Origin: Methylobacter sp015476545
Lineage (GTDB): Bacteria > Pseudomonadota > Gammaproteobacteria > Methylococcales > Methylomonadaceae
Reading direction: 5' to 3'
Length of the DNA stretch: 64,000 nucleotides
NCBI RefSeq assembly: GCF_052162025.1
Contig: NZ_CP197401.1
Span: forward strand, 4,541,965-4,605,964
Shown: piece by piece, positions 1 to 7,377 of the stretch
How the letters are laid out: the number at the start of each line of letters is the position of its first letter
Position numbering within the stretch: the first letter of the stretch is position 1
Program-made: the position numbers and the translations under genes
The notes under the pieces: generated by a model
Database searches by the model: none
The model's input: only the letters and a program-made list of their open reading frames with translations
Told to the model about the DNA's origin: nothing

Positions 1-57
1 GACCTCTGAGATGGCTTGTTCATGATTATAAACCGGCACGATGACGCAGGTTTTCAT
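1..57 (-). CDS. Partial glycosyltransferase family 2 N-terminus (APE cluster)
   Basis: Only the first 19 residues are in the window; the gene runs off the left edge. They read MKTCVIVPVYNHEQAISEV, the classic first beta-strand of a GT-A family 2 glycosyltransferase (VIVPVYN). The start codon overlaps the stop of the next gene upstream as ATGA (54-57), so the two are translationally coupled. In aryl-polyene clusters a glycosyltransferase/acyltransferase (ApeJ-like) follows the AMP-ligase and dehydratase genes, which fits this position. The identification rests on a short segment plus context. Confidence 0.6.
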   Translation of the reverse strand, partial: MKTCVIVPVYNHEQAISEV

Positions 58-1751
58 GCCGTTTTCCCATAGACCAGGCGCCCCGAGCTGTGCGGCCCTT
101 GCTTCGAGCTCATCGTGAAATACAGTTTGCCGGCCTGGGCGTTCCATTCCAGCGACAAGGTCAGCGTATTGCCGGGCTCGATGAGCCTGACGAATTTGAT
201 GACGTCCATATGCGAGAACGGCCGGCCGATATCGAAAAACAGCTTGCCGTAATGCTCGGCCCAGGCGATCTGCACGACGCCCGGCAGGATCGGGAAATTC
301 CGGAAGTGATCTTTAAAATAAACCAGCTCGGGCGGAATCAGCAGTTTCAGTTCGACATGCTCAGGCGCCAGGTTCAGGCCCAGCACTTGAGGCAGTTTAC
401 GGCTGCTTGACGCCAGCAGTTCATTCAGCAGGCGCGTGTCGATTTTGCCCTGGATTGTCAACGGAATGCAGTCCAGAACCAGCCATTTCCTCGGCAGAAC
501 GACGGCATCGAACCAGTGATGCAGCGCCTCGCGCAGCTGCCGGATCAGGCCTGATCTGCCCTGCTCTGCCAGCAGTTGCCTGCCGTCCCGGTTCAGCACG
601 ATGCCTGCGCCGATAGTGTCGCGGCTTTTCGCGATCATCAATGTGACCGCTTCAGCTATCCAGGGCAGCTCTGCCAGGCGCTGCTCCATTTCACTCAGGG
701 ACAGGCGTTTTTCCTCAACCTTGACGATGCGGTCCAGGCGGCCTGCCAGCAGGAAGCGGCCGTCATCGAGGAGCTCGATCCGGTCGGCCAGCTCCAGCCG
801 TTCGCCGTCCAATAAATAAGGCGATTGCAGCCGCCAGCGCTCCTGCTCATGGCTCAACGCCATGCCTTCGAACAGCGTCCAGGGCGTCATCGGCTCAAGG
901 CCCTGCCGGCGCCAGGCGATGCCGCCGCTTTCCGTGCTGCCGAAGATTTCAATCGCGGACTGCCCGCAGCAGGCGGAGACCTGCATGGCCGCCTCATGCG
1001 ACAGCGGACCGCCGGAGCTGAAGATAGCCGCGAAATCCGCCATCAGCGGCTGGTCCAGGCGTTTCAGGTGCGCCGGGCTGGCAATCCAGTAAACGGGCCG
1101 GCTCTTGCCATAGTGAGCTATGGCTTCGGCATTGAAATAGATGCGGCTGTGGAAACAGCGGCCTGCCGACAAAGGCCACAGAACGCGGAACAATAAACCG
1201 TAAATATGCTGATGGCTGACCGTCGCAAGAGCTACTGCATCGGCCAGCTGCCTGCCCCACTGTTTTTCCAGCGTTTCGGCTTCGCGCTGGAGTTGTATCA
1301 ATCGCTTAGGGACCGGCTTGGCCTCGCCCGTGGAGCCCGAGGTGAACATGACCAGTTGCGCGCTCGAGGGATCGAGCGGCGCCAATCGCCGGTCCGGGCA
1401 TGGCGCGGCATTCAGCCAATAGTCCGTAACCGCCTCTTCATGCCAGTCGCCGATTAACCGGCAGCCCTGCTCCTGCAGCTGCCCTGCCGAGCCTGGACGG
1501 TTATTGCCGGGTATCCAGACTTCCTTATCGGCATACAGCAGCGCGAACAACAGCACGGCGAAAGGATAGGCGTCCTCGGTGTATAAAGCATAGCGCCGTT
1601 CCGGCTGCGCCCGCAGTTTGTCCGTCCATCGGCAGACAGCCGCCTGAAACTCGCGGACGTGGTAATAACACCCGCCATGCCAGGCAACCGGCGTATCGGC
1701 CGGCCTTTTTGCCGTCAGGCACTCGGACAGCGTGATAAATCTATCGGACAT
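54..1751 (-). CDS. AMP-dependent ligase fused to a hotdog dehydratase-like domain (ApeH-ApeI-like)
   Basis: Protein of 565 aa. Residues about 1-455 are an acyl/aryl-AMP ligase: the phosphate-binding loop LVMFTSGSTGEAKPVPK lies near 133-149, followed by FGSTESGGIAWR and a C-terminal lid with GRLDRIVKVEEKRLS. The last 100 residues (from LLIPPELVYFKDHFRNFPILPGVVQI) resemble FabZ/ApeI hotdog dehydratases, with the DHFRNFPILPGV motif. In APE pathways the ligase activates the aryl starter onto an ACP and the dehydratase acts on 3-hydroxyacyl intermediates. Here both sit on one chain. The gene overlaps the preceding membrane-protein gene by 11 nt. Family assignment is strong; the pathway role is inferred from the neighbours. 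Confidence 0.82.
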   Translation of the reverse strand: MSDRFITLSECLTAKRPADTPVAWHGGCYYHVREFQAAVCRWTDKLRAQPERRYALYTEDAYPFAVLLFALLYADKEVWIPGNNRPGSAGQLQEQGCRLIGDWHEEAVTDYWLNAAPCPDRRLAPLDPSSAQLVMFTSGSTGEAKPVPKRLIQLQREAETLEKQWGRQLADAVALATVSHQHIYGLLFRVLWPLSAGRCFHSRIYFNAEAIAHYGKSRPVYWIASPAHLKRLDQPLMADFAAIFSSGGPLSHEAAMQVSACCGQSAIEIFGSTESGGIAWRRQGLEPMTPWTLFEGMALSHEQERWRLQSPYLLDGERLELADRIELLDDGRFLLAGRLDRIVKVEEKRLSLSEMEQRLAELPWIAEAVTLMIAKSRDTIGAGIVLNRDGRQLLAEQGRSGLIRQLREALHHWFDAVVLPRKWLVLDCIPLTIQGKIDTRLLNELLASSSRKLPQVLGLNLAPEHVELKLLIPPELVYFKDHFRNFPILPGVVQIAWAEHYGKLFFDIGRPFSHMDVIKFVRLIEPGNTLTLSLEWNAQAGKLYFTMSSKQGPHSSGRLVYGKTA

Positions 1752-2289
1752 GTTTTTGAGTCCGCAGCCTGACGATATACTCGCCGCCGAATAAAGTGCC
1801 CATCAGCAGATAGGAGATCAGGCCGTTGTATAGGCTCCACTGCTCGAAACTGCCCCACAAGGCTGTCGCCAGTGCGATCAGGCCGTTCATGAGAAAAAAC
1901 ACGCACCAGACTTGCGTGACCCGGCGCGTATAAACGACGCCTTCGGGCGGCAGATCAGGATGCTGCAGCCGCGCCAGGCGTTCGATCAGGGGCTGCGGCG
2001 ACCACAGGCTCCAGGCAAAAATCAACAGCATGCCGGCACTGACCAGCGCCGGATAAAAGCGCAGGGCAATGAGATTGTTGGCCCAGATCGCGAAGCCGCA
2101 ATAGAGCATGCCGGCTATCAGTAGCGGCCGCAACCATTGTCCGCCGGCGCTGCCGGCCAGGCGCAGGACCAGCAGAGCCAGCAAAAAGCCGGCGATGATC
2201 CTCGGTTCGACATAGTGCATGCCGAAATAAACAGCGAACGGATAGGCGAGCGTCAGCAAGCCGATCAGGCTGTTTAGCGCAATCCGCAT
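1741..2289 (-). CDS. COG4648-type integral membrane protein (ApeG-like)
   Basis: Protein of 182 aa with about five or six hydrophobic segments (for example ALNSLIGLLTLAYPFAVYFG and WCVFFLMNGLIALATALW). It matches the small membrane protein that recurs between the ACP genes and the AMP-ligase in aryl-polyene and related fatty-acid-like clusters; its molecular function is unknown. I take the ATG at 2289-2287 as start, because it overlaps the upstream ACP stop as TGATG; a TTG one codon earlier is the alternative. An inner-membrane location is inferred. Confidence 0.7.
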   Translation of the reverse strand: MRIALNSLIGLLTLAYPFAVYFGMHYVEPRIIAGFLLALLVLRLAGSAGGQWLRPLLIAGMLYCGFAIWANNLIALRFYPALVSAGMLLIFAWSLWSPQPLIERLARLQHPDLPPEGVVYTRRVTQVWCVFFLMNGLIALATALWGSFEQWSLYNGLISYLLMGTLFGGEYIVRLRTQKHVR

Positions 2290-2537
2290 CAATCCTGCAC
2301 CAGTCTATGGACGGCCTCGACCACGTCGCCGATCGTGCGCGCCGATTTGAAGTCTTCCGGCTTGACGGATTTGCCGGTCATTTCTTTCAGCTTGACGATC
2401 ATGTCGACGGCATCGATGCTGTCGAAATCAAGGTCTTCATATAACCGGGCTTCCAGGGTGATGCTGCCTTCGTCAATTTCAAACAGCTCGACCATGATGG
2501 ATTTGATAGCCGATAAAATTTCTTCTTGTGAATTCAT
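2289..2537 (-). CDS. Acyl carrier protein (second of two, ApeF-like)
   Basis: An acidic protein of about 82 aa with the 4'-phosphopantetheine attachment motif DLDFDSIDAVDM; the serine of DSI is the modified residue. I chose the ATG at 2537 (MNSQEEILSAIK) because GAGGG lies a few bases upstream and the extra nine residues of the longer frame are not ACP-like. It is one of two adjacent ACPs, as in APE clusters where both carry the growing polyene. It partly overlaps nothing upstream and couples to the membrane-protein gene downstream. Confidence 0.85.
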   Translation of the reverse strand: MNSQEEILSAIKSIMVELFEIDEGSITLEARLYEDLDFDSIDAVDMIVKLKEMTGKSVKPEDFKSARTIGDVVEAVHRLVQD

Positions 2538-2544
2538 AACACCC

Positions 2545-2793
2545 TCAACGGCGCACCGATTCAATATAGTCTGCTAGCGCCGAAACCGAAGAAAAAATCT
2601 TCGCGACATCGTCTTTTTCGGCATCGATTTTTACATCATACTTCTTGCGGATCGCCAGGCCCAATTCCAGGGCGTCGATTGAATCCAGACCCAAGCCGTC
2701 GTTAAACAGCGGTTCATGACTGTCGATGTCGTCGATGCCGATATCTTCCAGATCCAGCGCATCGATGATCAACTGTTTTAGTTCATTTTCCAT
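2545..2793 (-). CDS. Acyl carrier protein (first of two, ApeE-like)
   Basis: An acidic ACP of 82 aa with the phosphopantetheinylation site GLGLDSIDALELGL. Its start overlaps the end of the acyltransferase gene by 11 nt, and the second ACP gene begins 7 nt after its stop. Two consecutive non-identical ACPs between a PlsC-like acyltransferase and a COG4648 membrane protein are diagnostic of aryl-polyene type loci. Confidence 0.87.
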   Translation of the reverse strand: MENELKQLIIDALDLEDIGIDDIDSHEPLFNDGLGLDSIDALELGLAIRKKYDVKIDAEKDDVAKIFSSVSALADYIESVRR

Positions 2794-3565
2794 AGTACTT
2801 ATAGACTTCTCTCTGTTGCGTAAAATAGTCTTGCAAATAGTGATTCAACCGGCGTACGGCGATTGATTTCGAACTCGCGCCGGTAAATTCGTCCAGCGCG
2901 ATATCGTCGCCGACATGCATGGCCAGATGAAAGCGCCGGTAGGGAATCCGGTACCAAGGCTCGGCCTTGGTCAGCGTGCTGGGATAACACGAAATCGTTA
3001 CCGGCGTGACGATCTTTCCGGCCTGTATCGCGATAGCGGCCGCGCCGCGCTGGAACCGATAGGGTTTGCCCGGCACCGAGCGCGTGCCTTCCGGGAAAAT
3101 GATCATCGATCCGCCCGCCTTCAGCCAGTCGACGCATTCGGCGATCATGCTTTCAGGCTCGCTGTTGCTGATATAGCCGGCATTGACGATAGGCCCGCGC
3201 ATGAACGGGTTGCGCCATAACGAACCTTTGACGATGCAGCTGGCCTCTTTGATCCGGCTGATCAGGAATACGATATCGACCAGGGTCGGATGATTGGCGA
3301 TGATCAGCTGTCCCGGCCGGTTCAGTTTCTCCAGGCCGACGATGTCGTAGGTCATGATCCCCAAGCGATGCATCAGCCCAATGAAGGCGTAAAAGCTGTA
3401 ATGCACCACGCGCTGCCCGCGGCTGATTTTCTGCCGGCGCGCGCCCGGCAGCACCGACAGCAGCGGAAACACCAGCAGCCATAACAGCAAGCCGCCCAGA
3501 CCGAAACTGAAAAAACTGAAGCCCGTGGCGAACAGACGCCAGCCGTACCGGATTTTTGCCGTCAT
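2783..3565 (-). CDS. PlsC-like lysophospholipid acyltransferase family protein (ApeD-like)
   Basis: Protein of 260 aa. The N-terminus has a hydrophobic segment (LFATGFSFFSFGLGGLLLWLL), followed by the PlsC acyltransferase motifs: ANHPTLVDIVF (an NHxxxxD variant) and IFPEGTRS. It most likely transfers an acyl or aryl-polyenoyl group from ACP to an acceptor at the inner membrane. The start overlaps the preceding ketosynthase-like gene as ATGA (3562-3565). The family is clear; the acceptor is not known from the sequence. Confidence 0.8.
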   Translation of the reverse strand: MTAKIRYGWRLFATGFSFFSFGLGGLLLWLLVFPLLSVLPGARRQKISRGQRVVHYSFYAFIGLMHRLGIMTYDIVGLEKLNRPGQLIIANHPTLVDIVFLISRIKEASCIVKGSLWRNPFMRGPIVNAGYISNSEPESMIAECVDWLKAGGSMIIFPEGTRSVPGKPYRFQRGAAAIAIQAGKIVTPVTISCYPSTLTKAEPWYRIPYRRFHLAMHVGDDIALDEFTGASSKSIAVRRLNHYLQDYFTQQREVYKYYGK

Positions 3566-4293
3566 CGCTTATGCCAGCTCCAACTATGTTTTTGGTTTCC
3601 CAGGGTCAGCGACTTCTGACCGGAAGCCAGAAACTTCGCAAACGCCAGCAACTGCACCGGCTGTTCGCCATCGTCGCGCAATTCGGGCGACCGACAGAAC
3701 CGCATCGCCAGGCCAGGCCCTGCCGCCGCGATTTTCAAGGCCAGCGCGCAAGGCATATCGATGTTCAGCTTGAACGGTTCAAACGGGAAAAAATCGGGCA
3801 GCGGCTCATCGTACAAAACCAGCAAAACCTCGTCCCTGCCCTCGCTCAGCATGCCGGCTGCCTCGATAAAAGCCGCGGCAATGCCTTCCATGCCCGGCGC
3901 AATAACCGTGCTTTCCTGCTGATTGTCGTAAACAATCGAAAACAGCCCCGAAATGGCGTTATGGACGGACAGGCTGAAGGCTGTCGGCGACAGTTCCTCG
4001 CCCGCGTCTATGGTCTTGAGCATCTGGAACGATTTGCCGATTTCGCCGTGCGTGGAACTAAATACCGTCGGCACCTGCTCACCGGCCTTGATGCAGTGGT
4101 CGGCGGCATGAAACACGGCTTTCGCCAGCAGGTTCAGCCGGCGCTGCAGCATTTTCGGCACCGAAGCCGGCGCCCCGGGCGGCTCCGCCGTCATCGATTT
4201 CTGTCCCGCACTCCATGCCTGCCAGTCATCGGAACTGCTCAACCCCGGCGCCCAAGCGCCCCAGTCGCGCAAAACAAAATCGGAAACGATCAA
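3562..4293 (-). CDS. Beta-ketoacyl synthase chain-length-factor-like protein (ApeC-like)
   Basis: Protein of 243 aa resembling the N-terminal half of a ketosynthase (Ketoacyl-synt_2 type). The alignable segments are FVLRDWGAWAPG, VFSSTHGEIGKSFQML, SVHNAISGLFSI and the later EVLLVLYDEPLP. No intact Cys-His-His ketosynthase triad is visible, as expected for a chain-length-factor partner. The frame opens with TTG at 4293; a GCAGG about 6 nt upstream supports it, and a stop codon lies 24 nt further upstream. It is the first gene of this operon within the window. Confidence 0.72.
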   Translation of the reverse strand: MIVSDFVLRDWGAWAPGLSSSDDWQAWSAGQKSMTAEPPGAPASVPKMLQRRLNLLAKAVFHAADHCIKAGEQVPTVFSSTHGEIGKSFQMLKTIDAGEELSPTAFSLSVHNAISGLFSIVYDNQQESTVIAPGMEGIAAAFIEAAGMLSEGRDEVLLVLYDEPLPDFFPFEPFKLNIDMPCALALKIAAAGPGLAMRFCRSPELRDDGEQPVQLLAFAKFLASGQKSLTLGNQKHSWSWHKR

Positions 4294-4404
4294 CTTATAC
4301 CTGCATGCAATTATTCAACCGAGACAGCATGAAGCAGCGCCAGGCCGTTCCATGTTGTAAATGACATAAACCATAAGATCCGGCGCCGGAGCGCGGCTTC
4401 AGGA

Positions 4405-5205
4405 TTATAAAGAAAACAATTCGCGCATTTTCTGGCCGGGGCTTTCGGCGCGCATAAACGCCTCGCCGACCAGGAAAGTATAAACCTCGTTATCGAGCAT
4501 CAGGCGCACATCGTCCGGCGTATGGATGCCGCTCTCGGTAATGATCATGCGGTCCGCCGGCACCAGGGCTTTCAAGTCCAGGGTCGTTTGCAGCGTGGTC
4601 TCGAACGTGCGCAGGTTGCGGTTGTTGATGCCGATCAGCTTGGTATCGAGTTGCAACGCGCGCGCCATTTCGGCCGCATCATGCACTTCGACCAGCACGT
4701 CCATGCCCAGTTTCGTGGCCGTGTCGGACAATTCCTGCATCTGGCTGTCGGTCAGCGCCGCCACGATCAGCAGAATGCAGTCCGCGCCCAACGCGCGCGC
4801 TTCATAGACCTGATACGGGTCGATCATGAAATCCTTTCTGAGCACCGGCAGCGGGCAGCGCTCCCTGACCATCTGCAGGTACACTTCCGAGCCCTGAAAG
4901 AATTCCTTGTCGGTCAGCACCGACAGGCAAGCCGCGCCGTTCATGGCGTAATCCTGGCCGATCGCGACCGGCTGGAAATCCTCGCGGATCACGCCCTTGC
5001 TGGGCGAGGCTTTCTTGATCTCGGCGATAATGGCCGGCTTTTTGGCCAGCACCCTGCTCTGCAGAGCATTATAGAATCCGCGCGGTCTCTCCATGCCGGC
5101 GCCGATATCTTCGAGGTCGGCAACGGACATGCGCAGCTTGCGATGCGCGACTTCTTCCTGTTTTTTGTCGAGGATTTTTTTCAGAATATCGGGTGTATCG
5201 GTCAT
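4405..5205 (-). CDS. trpC: Indole-3-glycerol-phosphate synthase
   Basis: Protein of 266 aa catalysing ring closure of CdRP to indole-3-glycerol phosphate in tryptophan synthesis. It shows the TIM-barrel signatures AIIAEIKKASPSKGVI (catalytic Lys), PVLRKDFMIDPYQ, GINNRNLRTFE and ITESGI. I chose the ATG at 5205 (MTDTPDILKKILDKKQEEV); the longer frame adds 16 non-conserved residues that overlap trpD. It starts 5 nt after the trpD stop, so the two are cotranscribed. There is no fused PRA isomerase domain, as is usual outside enteric bacteria. Confidence 0.95.
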   Translation of the reverse strand: MTDTPDILKKILDKKQEEVAHRKLRMSVADLEDIGAGMERPRGFYNALQSRVLAKKPAIIAEIKKASPSKGVIREDFQPVAIGQDYAMNGAACLSVLTDKEFFQGSEVYLQMVRERCPLPVLRKDFMIDPYQVYEARALGADCILLIVAALTDSQMQELSDTATKLGMDVLVEVHDAAEMARALQLDTKLIGINNRNLRTFETTLQTTLDLKALVPADRMIITESGIHTPDDVRLMLDNEVYTFLVGEAFMRAESPGQKMRELFSL

Positions 5206-5210
5206 GGTTT

Positions 5211-6233
5211 TCAGTGAGTTAAAGTTTTTGAATAGGCAATCAGGGCATCCCATTTCGCGCGCGCCGCGCCGCTGGCAATGACCTGCTGGGCTTTTTCCAC
5301 GCCGGCTGCCAGCGAATCGGCGAGATCGGCCGCATAAATAGCCGCGCCGGCATTCAGCACCACGATATCGCGGGCAGGGCCGGGCTTATTGTCCAGCACC
5401 GATTTGACCATTGCCAGACTGGAGGCCGTGCCGTCGACAGCCAGCTCGGCGATATCGGCGCGCTGCAAACCGAATTGTTCTGGTGCGACAGTGTAGGTCG
5501 TGACCTGGCCGTCTTTCAGTTCGGCAACGCGGGTAGCGGAGGCGATGCTGATTTCATCGAGCCCGTCATCGGCATTGACGACCAGCACATGCCGGCTGCC
5601 GAGCTTTTTCAGGACCTGCGCCAAAGGCTCCAGCCAGTCCTTGCCGAAGACGCCGATGAGCTGGTTTGGTGCGCCGGCCGGATTCGACAGCGGACCCAGC
5701 AGGTTGAACAGCGTCCTGACGCCCATTTCCCTGCGCGGGCCGATCGCGTATTTCATGGCGCCGTGATGCTTGGGCGCGAACAGAAAGCCGACGCCGATTT
5801 CGTTGACGCAATCGGCAACCTGTTCGGCCGTCAGATCGAGATTGACGCCGGCCGCTTCCAGCACGTCGGCGCTGCCGCAGCTGCTCGAAACGGAGCGATT
5901 GCCGTGCTTGGCCACGCGCCCGCCGGCCGCGGCGACCACGAACGCGCAGGTCGTGGAAATGTTGAAGGTGTTGGCGCCATCGCCGCCCGTGCCGCAGGTG
6001 TCGATCAGGTATTCGCCTTTGACATGCACTTTGCCGGCCAGCTCGCGCATGACTTCGGCCGCGGCCGCGATCTCATCGACGCTTTCGCCTTTGCAGCGCA
6101 AGGCGATCAGGAAGCCGCCGATCTGCGCGTCGGTCGCGCCGCCGCTCATGATCAGGCGCATGACGGCGCGCATCTGATCGGCGCTCAGGTCTTGTTTATC
6201 GAGCAGTATCTGCAGGGCTTTCTGGATTTGCAT
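5211..6233 (-). CDS. trpD: Anthranilate phosphoribosyltransferase
   Basis: Protein of 340 aa that attaches phosphoribose from PRPP to anthranilate. The PRPP/anthranilate site motif CGTGGDGANTFNIST is intact, followed by KHGNRSVSSSCGSADVLEA and the GPLSNPA loop. Length matches stand-alone TrpD. Its first 38 nt overlap the end of the DUF2442 gene, so an unrelated small gene is physically interlocked with a core trp gene. Confidence 0.96.
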   Translation of the reverse strand: MQIQKALQILLDKQDLSADQMRAVMRLIMSGGATDAQIGGFLIALRCKGESVDEIAAAAEVMRELAGKVHVKGEYLIDTCGTGGDGANTFNISTTCAFVVAAAGGRVAKHGNRSVSSSCGSADVLEAAGVNLDLTAEQVADCVNEIGVGFLFAPKHHGAMKYAIGPRREMGVRTLFNLLGPLSNPAGAPNQLIGVFGKDWLEPLAQVLKKLGSRHVLVVNADDGLDEISIASATRVAELKDGQVTTYTVAPEQFGLQRADIAELAVDGTASSLAMVKSVLDNKPGPARDIVVLNAGAAIYAADLADSLAAGVEKAQQVIASGAARAKWDALIAYSKTLTH

Positions 6234-6498
6234 TATGTTTTTTTGATTGCAAAGGAAAACGTTCCGGATGTCGGATGATTTCCAGATCTAAATCGACATC
6301 GATATCCGGCCAGTAAAAATGACCGGGCCTGGGCTCCTCAACATTGAGGATGGCCTTAAGGTTTTGATCCTTAAACCAGGGAAAATCATCATAAGGCAAG
6401 AATAATTCTTCATGATGCGTGAGCATCCATATGCCGTTGCTGGAAATATGGGTAATTTCAACTGCCGAAATGTTGTTGCCATGCGTTAATGAGTTCAT
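6196..6498 (-). CDS. DUF2442 domain-containing protein
   Basis: A small soluble protein of about 100 aa. The central block, EELFLPYDDFPWFKDQ through LNVEEPRPGHFYWPDIDVDLDLEII, is the DUF2442 signature. I prefer the ATG at 6498 (MNSLTHG); a frame starting at 6516 is possible. It overlaps the DUF4160 gene by about 40 nt and trpD by 38 nt. DUF4160/DUF2442 neighbours recur widely and are suspected to form a two-gene toxin-antitoxin-like module, but no activity can be assigned from the sequence. Confidence 0.75.
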   Translation of the reverse strand: MNSLTHGNNISAVEITHISSNGIWMLTHHEELFLPYDDFPWFKDQNLKAILNVEEPRPGHFYWPDIDVDLDLEIIRHPERFPLQSKKHNANPESPADTAR

Positions 6499-6697
6499 TG
6501 TAGTGACCTTCGACAAGCGATTCGATTTCTTTCAACTGCTGCCTTGAATAATGATAGTTCTTTGCCAATTCAATTTCCGGCTCCAACCAAAATTTAGCCT
6601 CTCCATCGCCTGAAACAATATGGACATGCTTTCTCGGTTCTTCTCTGGAAAAGAAAAAGAATCGGTAACCTGCCTCTTTGAATAGGGTTGGACTCAT
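6458..6697 (-). CDS. DUF4160 domain-containing protein
   Basis: A protein of 79 aa with the hallmark N-terminal motif FFFFSREEPRKHVHIVSGDGEAKFW (REEP..HVHV type), then a helical tail. It matches DUF4160 over its full length. It is the upstream partner of the overlapping DUF2442 gene and lies 89 nt downstream of trpG. The pair interrupts what is otherwise a compact trpE-trpG-trpD-trpC operon; its function is unknown. Confidence 0.78.
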   Translation of the reverse strand: MSPTLFKEAGYRFFFFSREEPRKHVHIVSGDGEAKFWLEPEIELAKNYHYSRQQLKEIESLVEGHYNELINAWQQHFGS

Positions 6698-6786
6698 CGA
6701 TAAAAGTAATCTGGTTTCTTCAATTTCCTTAAACTGCGATTGGAGCTATTTATGACGCTCTCACACCGGCACATGGAAACAAACAA

Positions 6787-7377
6787 TCACCGCTCCAGAA
6801 AATTCCTCAGCATATCATGCCCGTGCTCAGTCAGGATCGACTCGGGATGGAACTGCACGCCTTCGATATCGAATTGCTTGTGCCGCACGCCCATGATTTC
6901 ATCGATGTTGCCGGCTTCATCCCGGGTCCAGGCCGTGACTTCGAGGCAGTCGGGCAAGGTTGCCTGCTCGATCACCAGCGAGTGATAGCGCGTCGCCGTG
7001 AAGGGATTGCTGAGCCCTTTGAAGACGCCGGCATCTTTGTGATAGATCTGCGAGGTCTTGCCGTGCATGATGCTCTTGGCGTGAATGATGTTGCCGCCGA
7101 ACGCGTAGCCGATGCTTTGATGGCCGAGACAGACGCCTAGGATCGGGTATTTGCCGGCCAGCTTCAAGATGGCCTCGACCGAGACGCCGGCTTCTTTGGG
7201 CGTACAGGGTCCCGGCGAAATCACAATCTTGTCGGGCGCCAGTTTTTCAATGTCGGCCACGGTCACCTGGTCGTTGCGCACGACCGTGACATCGGCGCCG
7301 AGTTCGCCGAAATACTGCACCAGATTGTAGGTGAACGAGTCGTAGTTATCGACCATGACCACTTTTACGACGCTCAT
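6787..7377 (-). CDS. trpG: Anthranilate synthase component II (glutamine amidotransferase)
   Basis: Protein of 196 aa that supplies ammonia from glutamine to TrpE, and probably also to para-aminobenzoate synthase. The class I amidotransferase triad is visible: the nucleophilic Cys in GVCLGHQSIGYAFGG and the His/Glu pair in VQFHPESIL. It begins VVMVDNYDSFTYNLVQYF, typical of TrpG/PabA. The start overlaps the trpE stop as ATGA (7374-7377), so translation is coupled. Downstream, the operon continues through the DUF4160/DUF2442 pair to trpD. Confidence 0.95.
   Translation of the reverse strand: MSVVKVVMVDNYDSFTYNLVQYFGELGADVTVVRNDQVTVADIEKLAPDKIVISPGPCTPKEAGVSVEAILKLAGKYPILGVCLGHQSIGYAFGGNIIHAKSIMHGKTSQIYHKDAGVFKGLSNPFTATRYHSLVIEQATLPDCLEVTAWTRDEAGNIDEIMGVRHKQFDIEGVQFHPESILTEHGHDMLRNFLER

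Noticed and set aside
3556..4332. 258-aa plus-strand ORF
   Set aside because: It lies antisense to the ApeC-like gene, has no domain and shows shadow-frame composition; the minus frame carries recognisable motifs.
5475..6278. 267-aa plus-strand ORF
   Set aside because: It is the complementary frame of trpD; no conserved motif is present.
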